Both the position numbers and the translations under genes were made by a program. A DNA stretch of 64,000 bases from JANQJA01 sp040880285 (lineage in GTDB: Bacteria; Pseudomonadota; Gammaproteobacteria; Pseudomonadales; Azotimanducaceae): the NCBI GenBank assembly GCA_040880285.1, contig JBBDIT010000077.1, positions 1 to 64,000 on the forward strand, read 5' to 3'. Of the stretch, positions 18,549 through 27,791 are shown piece after piece; position 1 is the first letter of the stretch, and each line of letters begins with the position of its first letter. The notes below the pieces were generated by a model. The model did no database searches. It was given only the letters and a program-made list of their open reading frames with translations, and had not been told where the DNA came from.

Positions 18549-19912
18549 ACGATGCGGTAGCAGGGTTTGTATTTGGTGCCGGGTAATTTCATTCGGTGCT
18601 GTTGTACAAATGAGGTTAGCATCGAGTCCATTTGCGCCATGATCTCCGGGTCACCGGAAATTTCAAATAGCCCGTGTTTCTCTACTTCAAGGATACCGTC
18701 TTCCTTCACATTGCCAGCGACCAGCCCGGAAAATGCGCGTCGCAAGTGTGCCGCTAGCCGGTAGACTGGCTGGTCCCGATGAATCTCGAGTTGCCGCATG
18801 TTCTCGTGGTTGGGAACGAACGGCTGCTGGAAATCATGATCTACCTTGAGCACCCAGTTAAAGTAGTAAGCGTCGTTCCTGGCTTTACGGAATTTCCTGA
18901 CCCTGCGAATACCCTGCAGCATCTTACTGGAAACCGTGGCCGGATCATCGATAACAATCTCGTACAGCGATTGTGCGGCCGGGCCGAGGGCATTGCCGAT
19001 GAATTTGTCGATCTGCTTGAAGTATTCGGCCGACGCGGCCGGGCCCGTAAAGATCAACGGGAAAGGGATACCTTCATTGGCGGGATTCAATAATATTCCG
19101 AGCAGATACAAAATCTCTTCGGCTGTGCCGACGCCACCAGGAAATACGATAATCCCGTGTCCTGCCCTGACAAAGGCCTCAAGACGTTTTTCGATGTCCG
19201 GCAGAATTACCAGTTCATTGACGATAGGATTCGGTGGCTCGGCGGCAATAATGCCGGGCTCCGAGAAACCCACATAGCGGCCCACGGGTATTCGCTGTTT
19301 CGCGTGACCGATGGCAGCGCCTTTCATTGGGCCCTTCATTGCGCCGGGACCACACCCGGTACAGATATCGAGGCCCCGCAGGCCCATCTGGTAACCGACT
19401 TCCTTGGTATAGTCGTATTCGCGGCGACTGATGGAGTGCCCACCCCAACAGACGACAAGGTTGGGCGGTTTTGCCTGTTTGAATATATCGGCATTACGCA
19501 GTATGTGAAAAATTGCATTGGTGATGCCTTCACTACTGTCAGTATCGAACAGTGGATTGTCAGTAATTTCGTTACTGACATAGATAATGTCTCTCAAGAC
19601 CGCAAACAGGAGCTCCTTGATGCCCTGGATCATCTTGCCTTCGACCAGTGCCTCGCCGGGTGCATTGACAATCTCGAGCCGTACGCCACGTTCCAGTTGC
19701 ACCAGTTTGATGTCAAAGTCGCTATAGCGATCAAGCATTTGCTTGGCATTGTCAACATTGGAACCACTGTTTAAAACTGCCAGTGAGCACTTCCTGTAAG
19801 TGTAGTACAGGCCACCCTGGCTGGAATCGAGCAGCTTGTTGACTTCATTGCGCGACAGGACGTCAAGTTCCGCGCTGGGAGTTACTTTAATGTTGGCGAC
19901 ATTTCTTTCCAT
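18545..19912 (-). CDS. ppnN: pyrimidine/purine nucleotide 5'-monophosphate nucleosidase PpnN
   Basis: A 455-residue protein, the same length as E. coli PpnN (YgdH), which splits nucleoside monophosphates into base and ribose 5-phosphate and is stimulated by (p)ppGpp. An N-terminal regulatory domain precedes the LOG/lysine-decarboxylase-like Rossmann core with GCGPGAMKGPMKGA near 187-200 and PGGVGTAEE at 258-266. A C-terminal extension (about 330-455) completes the family layout. It begins 7 bp after the stop of the decarboxylating dehydrogenase gene, so both probably share one transcript. Confidence 0.93.
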   Translation of the reverse strand: MERNVANIKVTPSAELDVLSRNEVNKLLDSSQGGLYYTYRKCSLAVLNSGSNVDNAKQMLDRYSDFDIKLVQLERGVRLEIVNAPGEALVEGKMIQGIKELLFAVLRDIIYVSNEITDNPLFDTDSSEGITNAIFHILRNADIFKQAKPPNLVVCWGGHSISRREYDYTKEVGYQMGLRGLDICTGCGPGAMKGPMKGAAIGHAKQRIPVGRYVGFSEPGIIAAEPPNPIVNELVILPDIEKRLEAFVRAGHGIIVFPGGVGTAEEILYLLGILLNPANEGIPFPLIFTGPAASAEYFKQIDKFIGNALGPAAQSLYEIVIDDPATVSSKMLQGIRRVRKFRKARNDAYYFNWVLKVDHDFQQPFVPNHENMRQLEIHRDQPVYRLAAHLRRAFSGLVAGNVKEDGILEVEKHGLFEISGDPEIMAQMDSMLTSFVQQHRMKLPGTKYKPCYRIV

Positions 19913-19919
19913 GGGATCT

Positions 19920-20981
19920 CTATTTCAAATGTTGTTTGACCGCGTGACAGAATTGGGTGGTGGTACTATCGCCGCCCTGGTCCGGGGTCAGGACCTTGCC
20001 CTCGCTGTAGACATTGCGAATGGCGGCGCGAAGCGCATCACTGGCATCATCCAAGCCCAGATACTCCAGCATCATTGCACCCGAAAGCAGCGTGGCGGTG
20101 GGATTGATGATGTTTTGCCCGGCGATATCCGGTGCTGTGCCGTGTGCCGACTCGAAGTAGGCGTAGTCGTCACCGTAACACCCGGAAGGCGCAAGGCCGA
20201 GGCCCCCGATCAATCCGGCCGCGCCGTCCGACATGATGTCACCGTACAGGTTGGGCATGACGACGACATCAAAGTCCTGCGGTTTGGTGATCATACGGCA
20301 CAGGAAGTCATCGATAATATAGGTGTCATACGCAATGTCGGGGTATTCTTTGGCGATTTCACCTGCCAGACTACGAAAGTAGCCATCCGAGACGTGCAAC
20401 ATGTTGTACTTGCAGGTTACCGTGACCTTCTTTTTCTTATTGCGCTTGCGTGCCAGATCAAACGCATACCGTACCACTCGCTCAGTACCTTTTTTGGTGA
20501 TGGCCTTGATCGCGAATTTACCGGGTGCAAGGCTCGCCAGCGATGCCCGGGCGTTGCGTGAGGTCAGGTTGAGTCCCGCAAGATCCTCAAGGTCACCTTC
20601 GATCCCGAGGTACAGATCTTCCAGGTTTTCCCGGATGATGACAAAGTCGATGTTTTCCGGGTGGGCCATGGGGCTGCGATAGCCTTTTACATACTCGCAG
20701 GGCCTGACATTGGCATAGGTTTGTTTGCCCCAGCGCAGATAGAAAAGGGCAGCGGTGCTGGCGCCGCTGGTTGAGCCGAAAAAGGTGGCGTCAGATGCGT
20801 CAATGGCCTCCCGGGTCTCGTCAGGGAACAGACTGCCGGTTTTCGCCCTTGCCGCCTCACCGATCAAGGGCCGCTCGAATTGAATCGGTAATGCCATTGA
20901 CTCAAGTAGTTCCACAGCGGGGATCATGGCTTCAGGCGAGGCGTCGTCGCCGTCCACCACAATGACGCGTTTATTCTGCAT
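19920..20981 (-). CDS. isocitrate/isopropylmalate dehydrogenase family protein
   Basis: A 353-residue beta-decarboxylating dehydrogenase that oxidises a 2-hydroxy-3-carboxylate to a 2-oxo acid with NAD(P)+. The family pattern NLYGDIMSDGAAGLIGG is present with the metal-binding Asp residues, and SAHGTAPDIAGQ forms part of the nucleotide pocket. A run of KRNKKKKVTV precedes the catalytic Lys/Tyr region (CKYNMLH). The Ser after RENLEDLYLG that phosphorylatable IDH carries is not obvious. An NAD-type isocitrate or homoisocitrate/3-isopropylmalate-like role is likely. No leuCD genes are adjacent, which argues against a leucine operon. Confidence 0.85.
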   Translation of the reverse strand: MQNKRVIVVDGDDASPEAMIPAVELLESMALPIQFERPLIGEAARAKTGSLFPDETREAIDASDATFFGSTSGASTAALFYLRWGKQTYANVRPCEYVKGYRSPMAHPENIDFVIIRENLEDLYLGIEGDLEDLAGLNLTSRNARASLASLAPGKFAIKAITKKGTERVVRYAFDLARKRNKKKKVTVTCKYNMLHVSDGYFRSLAGEIAKEYPDIAYDTYIIDDFLCRMITKPQDFDVVVMPNLYGDIMSDGAAGLIGGLGLAPSGCYGDDYAYFESAHGTAPDIAGQNIINPTATLLSGAMMLEYLGLDDASDALRAAIRNVYSEGKVLTPDQGGDSTTTQFCHAVKQHLK

Positions 20982-21083
20982 TGTTTACAACCTTGTCCAG
21001 AGTAGTTTTCGCGGGCGGTTATCTCAATGGTTGAAAATGAGTACTGCCGGGACTTAGTATAAATGAAAGTGTGGAGGGACGTT

Positions 21084-21947
21084 ATGAGCGATCAACAGAT
21101 CAATGTGGATACGTCGGTTGGGCATGTCGGCGCCCTGGTCAGTGGTGTGGACCTGGCCCGGCCATTGGCGCCGGATGTATATGCTGAAATCAAGCGTGCC
21201 TGGCTCGAACACCAGGTATTGTTCTTCCGTGACCAGTCACTATCACCGGCCGAACAAGCCGAATTTGCCACCAACTTCGGCGCCCTTGATGTCTATCCAT
21301 TCATGAAGGCGGTTGATTCTCATCCCAATGTCATTCCCATCGTCAAGGAACCGGGCGCGAAAATAAACTTTGGGGGCGGGTGGCATACGGATACCTCGTA
21401 TATTGAGCGGCCCCCCATGGCGACGATTCTCTACGCCGTGGAGGTGCCAGAAGAGGGTGGCGACACCCTGTATGCAGACGCTACTGCCGCTTATGAAGAC
21501 TTGTCCGAGGGCTTCAAGCACCTGCTGGACGGCGTCATTGGTGTGTATTCACCGAAAGTTGTGCACGGCAAGGAGGGTGCCTATGCAAAGCTCGCTGCCA
21601 ACTCATCGGACCTTGGTAACGCCTATGGCGGGGATACGGAATTTGCCGAGAGCGAGGTTGAACATCCGCTGATTCGCACGCATCCGGAAACCGGTCGCAA
21701 GAGTATTTACTGCAGCAAACCCCACACCCACCGGATCAAGGATATGACACGGGAAGAGAGTTTGCCGATATTTGAGTATTTGCAGAACCACCTGACCCAG
21801 GATCAGTACGTCACTCGATTCAAATGGGAACCCGGGTCACTTGCCATGTGGGATAATCGCTGTGTATTCCACTATGCCATCAACGACTACCACGGCAAGC
21901 GACGCCATATGCATCGGGTGATCGTGCAAGGTGATCGCCCCAGGTGA
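21084..21947 (+). CDS. TauD/TfdA family Fe(II)/2-oxoglutarate dioxygenase (second copy)
   Basis: A 287-residue dioxygenase. The iron ligands His101-x-Asp103 (GGWHTDTSY) and a distal His (NRCVFHYAINDY) are intact, followed by the 2-oxoglutarate-binding Arg (HMHRVIVQ). The ATG at 21084 sits 5 bases after GGAGGG. It shares the fold but little detailed sequence with the copy at 14381, so this is not a recent duplication. The TSYIERPPM segment is typical of the alpha-ketoglutarate-dependent taurine/2,4-D branch. The stop codon lies inside a 13 bp tandem duplication. Confidence 0.9.
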   Translation: MSDQQINVDTSVGHVGALVSGVDLARPLAPDVYAEIKRAWLEHQVLFFRDQSLSPAEQAEFATNFGALDVYPFMKAVDSHPNVIPIVKEPGAKINFGGGWHTDTSYIERPPMATILYAVEVPEEGGDTLYADATAAYEDLSEGFKHLLDGVIGVYSPKVVHGKEGAYAKLAANSSDLGNAYGGDTEFAESEVEHPLIRTHPETGRKSIYCSKPHTHRIKDMTREESLPIFEYLQNHLTQDQYVTRFKWEPGSLAMWDNRCVFHYAINDYHGKRRHMHRVIVQGDRPR

Positions 21948-21958
21948 TCGCCCCAGGT
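21929..21958. repeat. 13 bp perfect tandem duplication across a stop codon
   Basis: AGGTGATCGCCCC occurs at 21929-21941 and again at 21942-21954, followed by AGGTAA. The dioxygenase stop (TGA, 21945-21947) lies in the second copy. With one copy removed the gene would end with the same last residue and TAA, so the duplication is neutral for the protein. Confidence 0.9.
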
Positions 21959-21990
21959 AACCGGGCTCACAGAAACAACCTGTTTTGAGA

Positions 21991-23004
21991 TTACACCGGG
22001 TCCAGTTTATAGATACGTGAAGCGGTACCGTAAAACATCTGGTCCTTCTCGTTGTCCGAGAACTCCGCCACGATTTTTTTCAGGCCGTTATATAAAACCG
22101 GGTAGGAAATCGATCGTTTGTCCACCGGAAAATTACTTTCGAACATACAGCGCTCTGGCCCAAAACATTCGATCGTATGAAGATAGTAGCGTCGTTGCGC
22201 CTCGACGAATTCATCGGAGGTGGGTGGCCTGTCCTGCTTGTCCCAACCGAAACCATTGTCCGGCATTGCGAGGCCACCGATTTTGGCGACCACGTTCTCG
22301 CATTTGGAAATTTCCAGAATGTCCTTTTTCCACACCTGGTAAATTTCTTCGCGTTTGTCAGCATAAGGACCGACGCCAAGTGGTGTGCCGAAGTGGTCCA
22401 GAATCATTTGAGTGTCCGGCAGTGCCCGGGCCAGTTCCGCGAACGCCGCATTCTGGTGGTGATAATGCCAGGTATCGTAAGTCAGTCCCATTTTCCCGAG
22501 GACACCCAATCCGGTCCTGAAGTCATCGCGACGGTATAGGTCAGGCAGGGCGCGGCCGGGGATTGTCAACGCCTCCGGGTGTGGATCGAGGGCGCCTGCG
22601 TGGCGAATACCACGGAACAAGCCTTGACCGGCTTGCATATGACCTTCCAGCACCTCCACTACCGCGTCTGCCAGCGTCAGGTCGGCTCGTGCCACGATTC
22701 CAGCAATTTCTGCCGACTGCTCATCGCCCGCCTTGCTTTGTGCGGCTTGTTCGGCGACAAACCGTGTTTCGCCGAGACAACGCAAGTGTTCGGGGCCGTC
22801 CGGCAGGTACTCGGCACCACACTCGACGAATACCGTCTTGACGATATTGTGGCCAGAGCCTGTGTCGTTCCACAAGTCTTCCAATAAATAGCTGCCTTGG
22901 GGACGGCGCCAGAGGTGATGATGGGGGTCGATGATGGGCCTGTCCGGGTCAATAATTTCTTCCTGGACTTCAGCTAACCATTCTACAGTGCCGGGTGTGG
23001 CCAT
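21991..23004 (-). CDS. amidohydrolase family protein (amidohydrolase_2)
   Basis: A 337-residue TIM-barrel metal-dependent hydrolase. The N-terminal metal motif DPHHHLW lies at 26-32, LDHFGTP and ESNFPVDK sit further on, and the C-terminus YGTASRIYKL is typical. Relatives include 2-pyrone-4,6-dicarboxylate lactonase and other lactone hydrolases or decarboxylases of aromatic catabolism. GAGGAG lies 7 bases before ATG 23004. There is no signal peptide. It is convergent with the second dioxygenase, with about 40 bp between the stops. Confidence 0.87.
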   Translation of the reverse strand: MATPGTVEWLAEVQEEIIDPDRPIIDPHHHLWRRPQGSYLLEDLWNDTGSGHNIVKTVFVECGAEYLPDGPEHLRCLGETRFVAEQAAQSKAGDEQSAEIAGIVARADLTLADAVVEVLEGHMQAGQGLFRGIRHAGALDPHPEALTIPGRALPDLYRRDDFRTGLGVLGKMGLTYDTWHYHHQNAAFAELARALPDTQMILDHFGTPLGVGPYADKREEIYQVWKKDILEISKCENVVAKIGGLAMPDNGFGWDKQDRPPTSDEFVEAQRRYYLHTIECFGPERCMFESNFPVDKRSISYPVLYNGLKKIVAEFSDNEKDQMFYGTASRIYKLDPV

Positions 23005-23210
23005 GGGTTTACTCCTCTAGTTGCCTGTAAATAGATGATTCCCTATGTTCTCATAGGCACACTTGCGCATACATCTCTTCCCGGTCGCTTTTCTCAATCG
23101 CGTCGGCCCAGGTCGTTTTGTCCTGCTATCTGGCGCCTTTTAATTCGTGGCGCGGAAGGCTAAGGTATCGATAGTACAATATCAGCCTGAATCAATAAGC
23201 GAATCCAAAA

Positions 23211-24920
23211 ATGCAGAAGAATCGATTTATTGTAGCGGTATCACTGATCCTGTTCGGAAGCCTGCTGGCAACTTTCGTCCAGACCGACGGTGGCAACATT
23301 CGAGTGCAGGATGTGCGCTTCGCCGGAAGTGCCGGTAACTTGATGAGCGGTCATTTATACATTCCGGCGGGTGTGGACGCGGCTAATCCGGCACCGGCTA
23401 TTCTTGCGATCCATGGTTACATCAATACGCGTGAGACCCAATCCGGGTTTGCCATCGAATTTGCCCGGCGCGGCTTTGTCGTGCTGGCGCTGGACCAGAC
23501 GGGGCATGGCTACTCGGATCCACCGGCGTTTGCCAACGCTTTCGGTGGCCCGGACGGACTGGCATACCTGCGTACGCTGGCGTTCGTGGATAAGGACCGG
23601 ATCGGCCTTGAGGGCCACTCAATGGGTGGATGGGCCGTACAATTGGCAGCCGCAACCTGGCCTGATCACTATGCCTCGATGGTACTGGAAGGCTCTTCCA
23701 CCGGCACTTTTGGTGCGCCCGCCGGCACGCCAACGACGCCAAAGAACCTGCTGGTTGTGTTCAGCCTGTTTGACGAATTTTCCGGGTTTATGTGGGGCGC
23801 ACCAGTACCCGCTGATATTGTCGAAACCGACAAGCTCAAGAACCTGTTCGGCACCCGACAAAGTGTTGAGCCGGGCGTCCTTTATGGTGACATTGCACAG
23901 GGCACAGCGCGTAAACTTGCCATGCCGGCGGTCACTCACCCGGGTGACCATTTGTCTCGCGATGCAATCGGTGCGGCAGTCGACTGGTTTGAATTGACCC
24001 TGGACCACAAAGCGGATCTCGCATCTGACGAGCAAGTCTGGTATTTCAAGGAGCTGGGCACCCTGATTGCCTTGTTGGGCCTCGCGGGATTGATGTTTCC
24101 ACTGGTAGAGTGGCTCGTAGGTGTATTGGGATATACCGGTGCCCGGACCACGCCGTTTAGCGAACCGGTGGGGCCACGCGCCGTATTGAATGTGGTATTT
24201 GCGATGTTCCTGCCGATTGTGACCTTCTTCCCGCTGCAAGTGTTTGCACCAGCATGGTCCTTGTTGCCGCAGCAAATTACCAACGGTATTCTGATGTGGG
24301 CCTGGGGTACCGGGCTTGTTATGTTATTGGCGTTCTGGCTGTGGTATCGAGGGCAGCAACTTACCCTTGCGGACCTCGGCCTGCCACTGGCAAAAAAACC
24401 CATCCTGAATGGCCTGGTACTTGCCGGTAGCTGCTGCGCAATCCTGTACCTGATCGTTCTTGGGGTCGATTTTTTCTTCAACGTCGACTTTCGTTTCTGG
24501 GTGGTTGCCGTAAAGGCGATGTCTCGTGACCAGATCGTGATGTTTTTGATCTACCTGCCATGGTTTACCGTGTTCTTTGGAATTCTTGCACTGTCACTGA
24601 CAACCCAAATGCCCAGGCGCGCAACCCTGTCAGGACAAATGCTGTTTAACGGGGGCGTCTTGAGTGCTGGTTTCGTCGTGCTGTTGCTCGCACAATACAT
24701 TCCGTTACTGCTGGGCGGCACGATGCTGATTGCATCACAACCGCTACTTACCATTGTTGCGTTCCAGTTTGTACCGCTTTTATTCCTGGTGGGACTGGTG
24801 CTGACATTTTGCCATGATAAGACCGGCCATCTTTATACTGGTATCTTCCTGAGCAGCCTGTTTGTGACCTGGTACATCGTGGCGGGTACGGCGACGCAGG
24901 CCGTGCCATGGTGGTTCTGA
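23211..24920 (+). CDS. alpha/beta hydrolase fused to a polytopic membrane domain
   Basis: A 569-residue two-part protein. Residues 6-23 form a membrane anchor or signal. Residues 30-270 are an alpha/beta hydrolase with the nucleophile Ser137 in EGHSMGG and a late His in HPGDHLS at about 243-247. Residues 280-569 contain about eight hydrophobic helices and no recognised transporter motif. The hydrolase part should face the periplasm if the first helix is a simple anchor. The family is seen in bacteria but the substrate is unknown; a lipid or a membrane-derived ester would fit the architecture. It starts about 200 bp from the divergent amidohydrolase. Confidence 0.75.
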   Translation: MQKNRFIVAVSLILFGSLLATFVQTDGGNIRVQDVRFAGSAGNLMSGHLYIPAGVDAANPAPAILAIHGYINTRETQSGFAIEFARRGFVVLALDQTGHGYSDPPAFANAFGGPDGLAYLRTLAFVDKDRIGLEGHSMGGWAVQLAAATWPDHYASMVLEGSSTGTFGAPAGTPTTPKNLLVVFSLFDEFSGFMWGAPVPADIVETDKLKNLFGTRQSVEPGVLYGDIAQGTARKLAMPAVTHPGDHLSRDAIGAAVDWFELTLDHKADLASDEQVWYFKELGTLIALLGLAGLMFPLVEWLVGVLGYTGARTTPFSEPVGPRAVLNVVFAMFLPIVTFFPLQVFAPAWSLLPQQITNGILMWAWGTGLVMLLAFWLWYRGQQLTLADLGLPLAKKPILNGLVLAGSCCAILYLIVLGVDFFFNVDFRFWVVAVKAMSRDQIVMFLIYLPWFTVFFGILALSLTTQMPRRATLSGQMLFNGGVLSAGFVVLLLAQYIPLLLGGTMLIASQPLLTIVAFQFVPLLFLVGLVLTFCHDKTGHLYTGIFLSSLFVTWYIVAGTATQAVPWWF

Positions 24921-24955
24921 TAGACTGCGGCGGGTACTGGTTTCGGGTTGTATGA

Positions 24956-26161
24956 ATGAGTGCACCGCTGACAGGTATTACTGTCCTTGATTTGAGTCGT
25001 GTGCTGGCAGGGCCCTGGGCCAGCCAGACCCTGGCTGACCTGGGCGCAGAGGTCATCAAGATTGAAAGGCCGGGTGTCGGTGACGATACACGGACCTGGG
25101 GACCGCCCTTCTTTGAAACCCGCACTGGTGATTCCCTCTCTGCCTATTACCTGTCAGCCAATCGCGGTAAGCAGTCAGTCTGTATTGATATCAGTACACA
25201 ATCAGGTGCAGACCTGGTGCGACGCCTCGCGCAGGATGCCGATATCCTGATTGAGAATTTCAAATTCGGCGATATGGCGCGGCGTGGTCTTGACTATGAA
25301 GCGCTATCAACTGCTAATCCGGGCCTTATTTACTGTTCGATTACCGGTTTCGGCCAGTCCGGACCCTACAGACATCGACCCGGTTACGATTTTATGATCC
25401 AGGGCATGGGTGGGTTGATGAGTATCACCGGCGAGCCGGACGAAAAGTCCACCGATGGTCCACAGAAAGTCGGTGTGGCCCTCGCCGATGTGTTAACGGG
25501 CCTTTACAGCACCATTGCCATCCTGGCGGCACTACAGGATCGCGTCAAATCAGGGCAGGGCCAACAGATCGATATGGCGTTGCTCGATGTGCTCACCGCA
25601 AGCCTTGCCAACCAGGCCACCAATTACCTGGTCTCGGGGATAGCGCCATCGCGTCTTGGTAACGCCCATCCCAATGTCGTGCCCTACCAGACGTTTTCGA
25701 CCTCTGACGGTTATATCATTGTGGCGGTAGGGAATGATGCGCAATTTGTAAAACTGTGTCATGCGATTGATCGACCGGACCTCGCCACGCATGCAGATTA
25801 CCTGACGAATGCGCTAAGGGTGCAGTACAGGGAGGCACTTAGCGTTGAGATTGCGGCCAGCCTGTCAACTGGCACCATGGCGGCGTGGCTCGATACCCTG
25901 GAAGCCGCAGGCGTGCCTTGTGGGCCCATCAACACTATCGATCGTGTATTCAATGACCCGCAAGTCATACACAGGGGCTTGCAAATCGCGATTGATGGCA
26001 TGCCGCTTGTGGCGAACCCGATTCGGTATTCGAAATCGGAAATGAATTATCAACGACCACCACCCACGCTTGGGCAGGATACCGCTGACGTGTTGATTGC
26101 GAGATTGGGATTGACGCAGACACAACTCGAAGAGTTGCGACAACAAGGCGTTGTGAACTAG
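24956..26161 (+). CDS. CaiB/BaiF family CoA-transferase
   Basis: A 401-residue class III CoA-transferase, which moves CoA between two carboxylic acids through an enzyme-bound aspartyl-CoA. The nucleophile is Asp178 (GVALADVLTGLY), at the position of Asp169 in formyl-CoA transferase. The N-terminal LDLSRVLAGPWASQ and the PGYDFMIQGMGG loop are family signatures. Residues VPCGPINTI near 320 form the small-domain contact. Racemase members share the fold, but the context of acyl-CoA enzymes in the window favours transferase. It begins 35 bp after the hydrolase stop on the same strand. Confidence 0.9.
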   Translation: MSAPLTGITVLDLSRVLAGPWASQTLADLGAEVIKIERPGVGDDTRTWGPPFFETRTGDSLSAYYLSANRGKQSVCIDISTQSGADLVRRLAQDADILIENFKFGDMARRGLDYEALSTANPGLIYCSITGFGQSGPYRHRPGYDFMIQGMGGLMSITGEPDEKSTDGPQKVGVALADVLTGLYSTIAILAALQDRVKSGQGQQIDMALLDVLTASLANQATNYLVSGIAPSRLGNAHPNVVPYQTFSTSDGYIIVAVGNDAQFVKLCHAIDRPDLATHADYLTNALRVQYREALSVEIAASLSTGTMAAWLDTLEAAGVPCGPINTIDRVFNDPQVIHRGLQIAIDGMPLVANPIRYSKSEMNYQRPPPTLGQDTADVLIARLGLTQTQLEELRQQGVVN

Positions 26162-26218
26162 GTGTCGAGTGGTTGTAACAGTTTCACACTAATCTACTGG
26201 TGGTAAGGCAGAACTCCT

Positions 26219-27712
26219 ATGGCAGAAAAAGACAAAAAAAACGAAGATAAAAAGAGCGACGACAAGCCTGCGGCCAAAGAGCCGGAGGACCGCACGGTTA
26301 CCACGCAACATACCGTCAAAGTGCGTGGCAAGGAGCTCAAATATACTGCCACGGTGGGCACCGTGGTACTGCGTGAGGAGGTCGATAAGGAAGGGCACAA
26401 GGCCAAGGCGGAGATGTTCTTTGTCTCCTTTACCCGGGACGGTGTCCGTAACAGGGCCAGGCGGCCTATCACGTTTTCATTTAATGGTGGTCCTGGCTCT
26501 TCATCGGTCTGGATGTTACTGGGGTTGTTGGGGCCGAGGCGCGTGCCACTCTCAAAGGACCAAAACGAACGCCTTGCGCCGCCGTACCAACTCACCGACA
26601 ACGAATATACTTTGCTGGAAGAATCGGATCTCGTATTCATAGATCCCATCGGGACAGGTTACAGTCGAGCAATCCATGGCGAAGAGTCAAACCCGGATGA
26701 ATTCTTCTCATTCCGCCGTGACCTCGACTCCGTTGGTGAATTTATCCGCCTCTTTGTCAGTCGAAATGAACGCTGGGCCTCTCCCAAGTTCCTGATCGGC
26801 GAGAGCTATGGAACGACCCGCGCGGCTGGCCTGTCGGGGCACTTGCAGGATCGTCACGGCCTGTTCCTGAACGGCGTCATGCTGGTATCTGTGGTGCTGA
26901 ACTTCCAGACGCTATTGTTTCGGGCCGGCAACGACTTGCCGTTTGTGCTGTATCTACCCAGCTATGCGTTAACCGCGCGCTACCATGGCAAACTGGCGGC
27001 AAAATATCAGCGCATGGATGAACAAAAATTCATTGCAGAAGTCCGCCAGTTTGCTGAAACAGAATACAACGTTGCCCTGATGCAGGGCGATCGGCTTTCG
27101 GCTGCCGACGAGGAACACATTGCAAAAAAAGTATCTGGTTATACAGGACTCAGCGAGCAGTATGTAAAAGGTTCCAACCTTCGCATTGAAATTATGCGGT
27201 TCACCAAGGAGCTCCTGCGCACGGACAGCAAGAACCTGGGTCGGTTCGATAGCCGGATTGTTGGGATTGACAAGGATGATGTTGCAGAAAACTTTGAACG
27301 GGACCCGAGCTTTGACATTGTACATGGGGTCTATTCCGCTTGCCTCAATGACTTTGTCAGGCGAGAGCTCAAGTTCGAGTCGGATTTGCCGTATGAAATT
27401 CTGAGTTTCAAGATCCTGCCAAAGTGGAAATACGATGAGTTCGAGAACAGTTACGTCAATACGGCGGAAACGTTACGCGGTGCGATGATGAAGAACCCGA
27501 ACCTCAAAGTCTTCGTTGCCAATGGCTACTATGACCTTGCAACGCCGTTTTTTGCAACGGAATACACGTTTGATCACCTGGGACTTCGTGGTGGCCTGCA
27601 GGCCAATATTGAGATGGGTTATTACCACGCCGGCCATATGATGTACGTTAACAAAGACAGCCTGGCGAGTCTTTCGAGGGACTTGAAAGCGTTTGTGAAA
27701 CGCGCCTCCTAG
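26219..27712 (+). CDS. serine carboxypeptidase (peptidase family S10)
   Basis: A 497-residue S10 peptidase, which removes C-terminal residues at acid pH. NGGPGSSS (89-96) forms the oxyanion site, the nucleophile Ser196 is in GESYGT, and Asp439 (YYDLATPF) and His473 (HAGHMMY) complete the triad. Most bacterial relatives carry a signal peptide. Here the N-terminus is instead about 25 residues of almost only Lys, Asp, Glu and Ala with no hydrophobic stretch, so export is unexplained. The ATG at 26219 begins the first residue after a stop-free leader without a strong ribosome site, so an upstream start is possible but none is better. Confidence 0.9.
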   Translation: MAEKDKKNEDKKSDDKPAAKEPEDRTVTTQHTVKVRGKELKYTATVGTVVLREEVDKEGHKAKAEMFFVSFTRDGVRNRARRPITFSFNGGPGSSSVWMLLGLLGPRRVPLSKDQNERLAPPYQLTDNEYTLLEESDLVFIDPIGTGYSRAIHGEESNPDEFFSFRRDLDSVGEFIRLFVSRNERWASPKFLIGESYGTTRAAGLSGHLQDRHGLFLNGVMLVSVVLNFQTLLFRAGNDLPFVLYLPSYALTARYHGKLAAKYQRMDEQKFIAEVRQFAETEYNVALMQGDRLSAADEEHIAKKVSGYTGLSEQYVKGSNLRIEIMRFTKELLRTDSKNLGRFDSRIVGIDKDDVAENFERDPSFDIVHGVYSACLNDFVRRELKFESDLPYEILSFKILPKWKYDEFENSYVNTAETLRGAMMKNPNLKVFVANGYYDLATPFFATEYTFDHLGLRGGLQANIEMGYYHAGHMMYVNKDSLASLSRDLKAFVKRAS

Positions 27713-27791
27713 GTGCCGGGGCTGGCGGGCTTGGCGCTGGCCAATTTTGATGCCCGGCGTATCGAGATTGATGTTGTCAGTGAGCGCAGGT

